From Polytrichum commune (Eukaryota > Streptophyta > Polytrichopsida > Polytrichales > Polytrichaceae), in assembly GCA_950295325.1 (NCBI GenBank), contig OX485804.1, forward strand, positions 1,180,001 to 1,244,000: DNA of 64,000 nt, in the 5' to 3' direction. Both the position numbers and the translations under genes were made by a program. Position 1 is the stretch's first letter, and every line of letters starts with the position of its first letter. This document shows positions 62,266 through 64,000 of this stretch, one piece after another. The notes beneath the pieces are model-generated. The model did no database searches, was not told the origin of the DNA, and saw nothing but the letters and a program-made list of their open reading frames with translations.

Positions 62266-63465
62266 CTTTGACTCTCCTATTTCAAGGTCTCTGAAGCTAA
62301 TTATAGTGTCGAGTTTATTATAAATAGTATCATCCGGGCTACACACTTTTTCAAGGATTTTATGTTGGATGTATGAGAGATACGCTTTTGTGGGCGTTTC
62401 CAAAAACAAATCGGCCTTGCATTCTTCAAGGCCGTTTGTCCACATCAAATCCCATATTAAGTGCACTTCACCTTGAAGGCGCAAAATTCTCTCTCTATAT
62501 ATACTCTCTTTTTACGTTAGCCTTAATGATTTTACTAGATATCAAGATTTTAGCCCAAAGGAAATTACCTTAGGGTTTCATCAAAGTTTACCTAACACAT
62601 ATCCACCGTAGATGTGACACTACACATCTAAGGTGCAAATTCTTTACTTAATCCTATATTAAGTGTAGAGAAATGTGAGCACCTTCTTTCGAAGGTTTAG
62701 CCGCAAGTGGATACTTACCCTAAGTAAAAAAAAAATTAAGATTAGTGTAAGTGGTGCGGGCTAGTAAAAGTGGGTGGTGCGTGTAACCTACCACAAGCTT
62801 TGGTTACACAAGGTCTGAATGGCTAAGGAACATGTTGAATACTCAAGAAAGGGGTGTTTATTCTTTGATACAATGTATTTGGTTATGCCATGATTGATTG
62901 TGTGACATGGATAACAATTGGGCTTTGTTGTTATTCACCTCGTGTATGCTACTAACCCTCTATGTGGATTTGGTTGGTGATATGGGCACATGTGAGGCAA
63001 ACCCTTAACAAACTTGGCGGTATTCTTAAACTTTGTATCTCATCTTTTGTTACAAATACTATGTATATTGCTTAGATATTCTACAAGACAGTTTAGAATA
63101 CAAAGCATTTTTTATTAGAGAAAAAAAAACCTTTGAGGATAGCTTGTGTTGATATTACACGTATCTTTGTTTTTGACTAAGTGAGAGATGGGTATGAGGT
63201 ATGGCATAATACATAACTTTACCTAGACCAATACCCTATCAATATAGTAAATAAAGATATGATGTTTACTTTGAGTTGTCCACCAAGTTGTGTAAAGTGT
63301 TGATTATGGTAGGAAGTCTTTTTCCATAAGGGAGGGTCCCACCACCCTCCCGGAGTTTGAGGGAAACATAGATAACTTATATGGAAGGAATGGTTTGGCC
63401 TCTATACAAGAGGATATATTCATACATGACTAAGCTTGAATGCCAACATAGATATGATCAAGACA

Positions 63466-63510
<45 letters not shown>

Positions 63511-64000
63511 ACCTCCCTTAGTAAATAAGGAATGGATTGGGATTTCATTCCCAAGTTGAAACCAAAAGCACTGTAAATGGATATCAATAAAGCATGTAAT
63601 GAACTCATAAATTTGAAATATTACAAAATCCACATTAGCATTGAGGTTATAATGTATGCGACTTACCATTTGAAAGGGTTTTTTATCACTCTGAAACTTA
63701 TATTTGTGTGCTTTTAAAAAAAAATTAATTTTATGAAATTTAGTTTTTCCTTTTAATTTCACAAGTATTCATACATATTCAAACTCATTAAGCTAAATAA
63801 TGCCCCTTTCACTCAGATAGATAGATAGAAACTCCGGTCCCTTTTAGGGGCCGGCGTGAATGGAGTGTCCGTTCGTAATGCCAACAACCCGATGCCCACA
63901 GGACATGGGGAAGCTGGGACAAAACTACTCTCCTCTTTCGAGGATGGACACTATAGTAACCGAGAAACAAATAACGTGGGCCGATCATGGCCCACGGCGG
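62266..64000. other. Spacer to window end, no gene seen
   Basis: AT-rich, short chance ORFs only. A CT/AT compound microsatellite occupies 63465–63508. From about 63835 to the end the sequence turns GC-richer ('actccggtcccttttagggg', 'cgtgggccgatcatggccca') and may be the edge of a further element or gene outside the window. Confidence 0.45.
63465..63508. repeat. CT/AT compound microsatellite
   Basis: About thirteen CT units run into about nine AT units. Confidence 0.9.

Noticed and set aside
63835-64000. Organellar DNA insertion at the window end
   Set aside because: The GC-richer sequence was compared from memory with plastid genes and none was recognised; too short to call.

Overview
This is a nuclear segment from a plant, probably a land plant. 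The genes are split by short GT–AG introns and encode proteins typical of land plants: a uclacyanin-like phytocyanin, ribosomal protein eS12, an LHT-type amino-acid transporter, importin-5 and a kelch/coiled-coil protein. AT-rich spacer full of MITEs and decayed LINEs lies between them. The species cannot be fixed from the sequence. The transporter is divergent, which would allow a non-seed plant, but that is weak inference. No bacterial operon, CRISPR array, virus or organelle segment was recognised.

Layout. 1–1100: the last exon of a phytocyanin (+), whose upstream intron carries degenerate tandem repeats. 2355–5300: the eS12 gene (−), a single coding exon with a 2.36-kb intron in its 5' leader and a telo-box promoter; the intron holds local duplications and a 666-bp element with terminal inverted repeats. 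5.3–11.5 kb: AT-rich spacer with a short MITE, a minisatellite, a LINE tail and a foldback element with perfect 53-bp arms. 11489–17622: the LHT-like transporter (−), eight coding exons giving 448 aa. 17.6–27.7 kb: spacer with a nested Tourist-like (TTA target site) element, a LINE reverse-transcriptase relic and a MITE with palindromic ends. 27666–36687: importin-5 (−), 20 exons giving 1122 aa, followed upstream by a GC-rich promoter and three dispersed telo-box-bearing repeats. 38.4–50.4 kb: spacer with a zf-RVT-like relic, two more Tourist-like elements, LINE tails and a 350-bp dispersed repeat. 50449–60826: the kelch/coiled-coil gene (−), 19 exons giving about 792 aa, whose introns collected a Tourist-like element, a foldback, an inverted repeat pair and a perfect 104-bp tandem duplication. 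60.8–64 kb: spacer with a 237-bp tandem duplication and microsatellites.

The genes are ordinary neighbours, not a pathway. They cover translation (eS12), nuclear import (importin-5; ribosomal proteins are known cargo of this karyopherin class), amino-acid uptake, a cell-surface copper protein and a probable scaffold. Exon joins were worked out by hand from splice consensus, reading-phase continuity and remembered family sequence. For importin-5, LHT and the kelch gene the phases close at every junction, which is the main support for these models. I found no convincing undescribed molecular system. The most unusual content is the mobile-element layer: several small families with long, well-preserved or palindromic inverted repeats, several of them inside transcribed introns.
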